Below are positions 38,584 to 40,480 of a stretch of DNA of 40,480 nucleotides, piece by piece. The stretch is taken from NCBI GenBank assembly GCA_052143895.1, contig JBKQRT010000249.1, positions 1 to 40,480 on the forward strand, written 5' to 3'. The notes beneath the pieces were generated by a model. It had not been told where the DNA came from and did no database searches. It was given only the letters and a program-made list of their open reading frames with translations. The position numbers were made by a program, and so were the translations under genes. Origin of the DNA: Bog-756 sp052143895 (lineage in GTDB: Bacteria; Actinomycetota; Acidimicrobiia; Acidimicrobiales; RAAP-2). How positions within the stretch are numbered: position 1 is the stretch's first letter; each line of letters starts with the position of its first letter.

Positions 38584-39441
38584 GTGACGACGTTCGATTT
38601 CGCCCGTGAGACCGGCGCCCTGGACTTCACCGGGCGGGCGGTGGTGGTCACCGGCGGCGTCAGGGGGATCGGACGCGGGATTGCCGAGGCGTTCCTGGCC
38701 GCCGGGGCCGACGTGGTGGTGTGCGGACGCTCCGAGGTGGCCGACACCGAGCTGCCCGCCGCACGGGACCGCTCGGGGGGGACGAGACGTGCCGTCTTCG
38801 TGACGGCCGACGTCCGCGAGCCGGAGCAGGTCGCCTCGGTGGTCGACGTGGCGACGGCGCGGTTCGGGCGGCTCGACACGCTGGTCAACAACGCGGGGGG
38901 CTCGCCCGAGGCGGCCGCCGCAGTGGCGTCACCGCGCTTTTCGGCGTCGATCGTGACGCTCAACCTGTTGGCCCCGTTGTATGCAGCCCAGGCGGCCAAC
39001 GCCGTCATGCAGGGGCAGACGGATGGGGGATCGATCGTCAACATCGGATCGGTCAGCGGGCTGCGGCCCTCGCCGGGCACCGCCGCCTACGGCGCGGCCA
39101 AGGCCGGGTTGATCAACCTGACCCAGTCGCTGGCCATCGAGTGGGCCCCGAAGGTACGGGTGAACTGCGTGAGCGCCGGCCTCGTGACGACCGAGGCGGC
39201 CGAGGACCACTATGGCGGGGCGGAGGGCATGACCGAGGTGGCGGCCACGGTGCCGCTGGGCCGGTTCGCCACGCCCGCCGACGTGGCCGGCGTGTGCCTG
39301 TTCCTGGCTTCGCCGCTCGCCGCCTATGTGACCGGTGCCAACGTGGTGGCCCACGGCGGCGGCGAGCGTCCGGCGTTCCTGGCCGCCGTCGAACGGGCGA
39401 CGGGCCGGAGCCCCAGCTCAGGCGGGCAGGACCGCTCCTGA
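38584..39441 (+). CDS. SDR-family oxidoreductase of the ipd locus
   Basis: 285 residues, classical SDR. TGGVRGIG (VVVTGGVRGIGRGIAEAF), NNAGG, SIVNIGSVSG with the catalytic Ser, and YGAAKAG with Tyr-x3-Lys. In M. tuberculosis two SDR genes (Rv3548c, Rv3549c) stand beside echA20-ipdABC in the same orientation relative to it, so this is likely their counterpart, acting on a hydroxy/oxo step of HIP degradation. GTG 38584 has GGGAGG 5 bases upstream. Divergent from echA20, sharing operator copy 6. Confidence 0.85.
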   Translation: MTTFDFARETGALDFTGRAVVVTGGVRGIGRGIAEAFLAAGADVVVCGRSEVADTELPAARDRSGGTRRAVFVTADVREPEQVASVVDVATARFGRLDTLVNNAGGSPEAAAAVASPRFSASIVTLNLLAPLYAAQAANAVMQGQTDGGSIVNIGSVSGLRPSPGTAAYGAAKAGLINLTQSLAIEWAPKVRVNCVSAGLVTTEAAEDHYGGAEGMTEVAATVPLGRFATPADVAGVCLFLASPLAAYVTGANVVAHGGGERPAFLAAVERATGRSPSSGGQDRS

Positions 39442-39627
39442 GCGGGGCGTCGGGGATCGACCGGGCCGACCGCCGCCTCGACGCCGCCGGAGACGGCGCC
39501 GAGCTGGCCCGAAACCTCTCAAGTGGAAGCCTGAGCAGGTCGATGTTCCCCTTGTGACACGCGAGAGCCCAGCCGTCCTGCCGATGGCAGGCGGCCGACG
39601 CCCCACCTCCGCCAGGTCGGTCGAGCG

Positions 39628-40480
39628 GTGCTGACGGACACCGAGCCGACCTTCGCCCTCGCCGGCGCGCCATACCTCGAGTACCTGCCGGTCGTCGATC
39701 TCTCCAGCGGGCGGCTGCTCGGGATGGAGGCCCTGGTGCGCTGGCACCATCCGACCGAAGGGCTCATCTCGCCCAACCAGCTGATCCCCCACGCCGAGGC
39801 CAGCGGGGACATCGGACCGCTCACCCGGTGGATCGTGATGGAGGCTTGCGAGCAGGCGTGCCATTGGTCGCCGAGCATCCAGCTGGGTGTGAACTGCACG
39901 ATCCACCAGCTACGCCGGGGGGAGGTGTCCAAGGCCGTGTCCGACGCGCTCGATCGGACCGGTTTCCGCAGCGGACAGCTGACCGTCGAGGTGACCGAGG
40001 ACGCCATCGTCGATCCGGCTGCATCAGCCGACCTACGGGCGCTCTCGCAGATGGGTGTGCAGCTGTCGGTCGACGACGCCGGCACCAACTGGTCGTCGTT
40101 CGAGCCGTTCAAGCGGAACTCGATCAGCACGGTAAAGATCGACGGGTCGTTCATCTCCGGCCTGGAGTCGAACCAGGGGATCAACCGACTGGTAGTGGAG
40201 ACCGTCATCCACATGGCGCACTCGTTGGGGATGTCGGCCATCGTCGAGTCCGTGGAGACGGCCGAGCAGGTGGCCATCGTCCGTGCCTTCAATGCGGATG
40301 CGGCGCAAGGGTTCTTCTTTGCCCGACCCATGTCGAGCGACGACGCCGCCGCCATGGCTGGCGGTGACGTCATCCCCCAGTTCTCCCGCACGCACATCCG
40401 GACGCTGGTGCGTCCCGGCGACGAGTCGCACGAACCGGTGGTGACCAACGATGCCGGAGACGACGCGGAGATGGACTTCG
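39628..40480 (+). CDS. EAL-domain c-di-GMP phosphodiesterase (partial, 3' end outside window)
   Basis: The first 284 codons, a stand-alone EAL domain almost from the start. MEALVRWHHPTEGLI (EAL and Arg), LGVNCTIHQL (Asn), VEVTEDAIVD (Glu), SVDDAGTNWSSF (the Asp pair kept, but loop 6 is DDAGTNWSS instead of DDFGTGYSS), VKIDGSFISGL (Lys/Asp), IVESVETAEQ (Glu) and DAAQGFFFARP (Gln). All metal and base residues seem present, but loop 6, which controls dimer-coupled activation, is altered. There is no ATG; GTG 39628 is the only usual start after the TGA at 39532. It may be more regulatory than catalytic. Confidence 0.8.
   Translation, partial: MLTDTEPTFALAGAPYLEYLPVVDLSSGRLLGMEALVRWHHPTEGLISPNQLIPHAEASGDIGPLTRWIVMEACEQACHWSPSIQLGVNCTIHQLRRGEVSKAVSDALDRTGFRSGQLTVEVTEDAIVDPAASADLRALSQMGVQLSVDDAGTNWSSFEPFKRNSISTVKIDGSFISGLESNQGINRLVVETVIHMAHSLGMSAIVESVETAEQVAIVRAFNADAAQGFFFARPMSSDDAAAMAGGDVIPQFSRTHIRTLVRPGDESHEPVVTNDAGDDAEMDF

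Overview
This is a high-GC, gene-dense actinobacterial window. Thirty-two protein-coding loci can be supported, two of them running off the edges. No tRNA, rRNA, CRISPR array or transposase was seen. Several things suggest an Acidimicrobiia-like actinomycete: steroid-ring genes (ipdA, ipdB, ipdC and echA20 look-alikes), many acyl-CoA dehydrogenases, an LLM/F420-type oxidoreductase, and secreted proteins built from 'YWLVaxDGGiFsFGDA' repeats. That assignment is inference; no taxonomic search was possible.

Layout. 1-5300: a BTAD-type regulator broken by an apparent one-base deletion, a small SnoaL-like protein carrying an 18-bp tandem repeat, a secreted HAF-repeat protein, an aldo/keto reductase and an FAD monooxygenase. 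5274-9464: a DHA2 drug exporter, a two-gene ABC exporter and a KstR-like TetR regulator. 9599-18059: a second TetR regulator, a cyclase-family hydrolase, a secreted CAP-domain repeat protein, an aldehyde dehydrogenase, a D-aminoacylase-type amidohydrolase, an MscS channel and a Thr/Pro-tailed membrane protein. 18111-24863: an operon of amidohydrolase, two acyl-CoA dehydrogenases and an LLM oxidoreductase, preceded by an SDR and an SGNH hydrolase. 25124-30217: a secreted CHAP-domain repeat protein, a second acyl-CoA dehydrogenase pair and a divergent thiolase. 30272-34665: a PAS-GGDEF-EAL signalling protein and an orphan ketosynthase. 34911-39441: echA20-ipdA-ipdB-ipdC plus a divergent SDR. 39628-end: a partial EAL protein.

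How it fits together. The Ipd/EchA20 set performs opening of steroid rings C/D (HIP catabolism) in mycobacteria and rhodococci. The acyl-CoA dehydrogenase pairs, thiolase, SDRs and ketosynthase fit side-chain or ring beta-oxidation.

The main discovery is a 15-bp palindrome, CTGACnnnCCGTCAG. It occurs six times, always in a promoter region: before the second TetR gene, the aldehyde dehydrogenase, the D-aminoacylase, the amidohydrolase-FadE-FadE-LLM operon, the FadE pair/thiolase divergent promoter, and the EchA20-IpdABC/SDR divergent promoter. At two of these (9553 and 22653) it lies over the predicted -35 of a leaderless promoter. It does not match the KstR or KstR2 operators I know, so the window may hold a differently wired steroid/lipid-catabolism regulon, with one of the two divergent TetR proteins as repressor. 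Several genes appear leaderless, with a -10 hexamer ending exactly 6 nt before the start codon.
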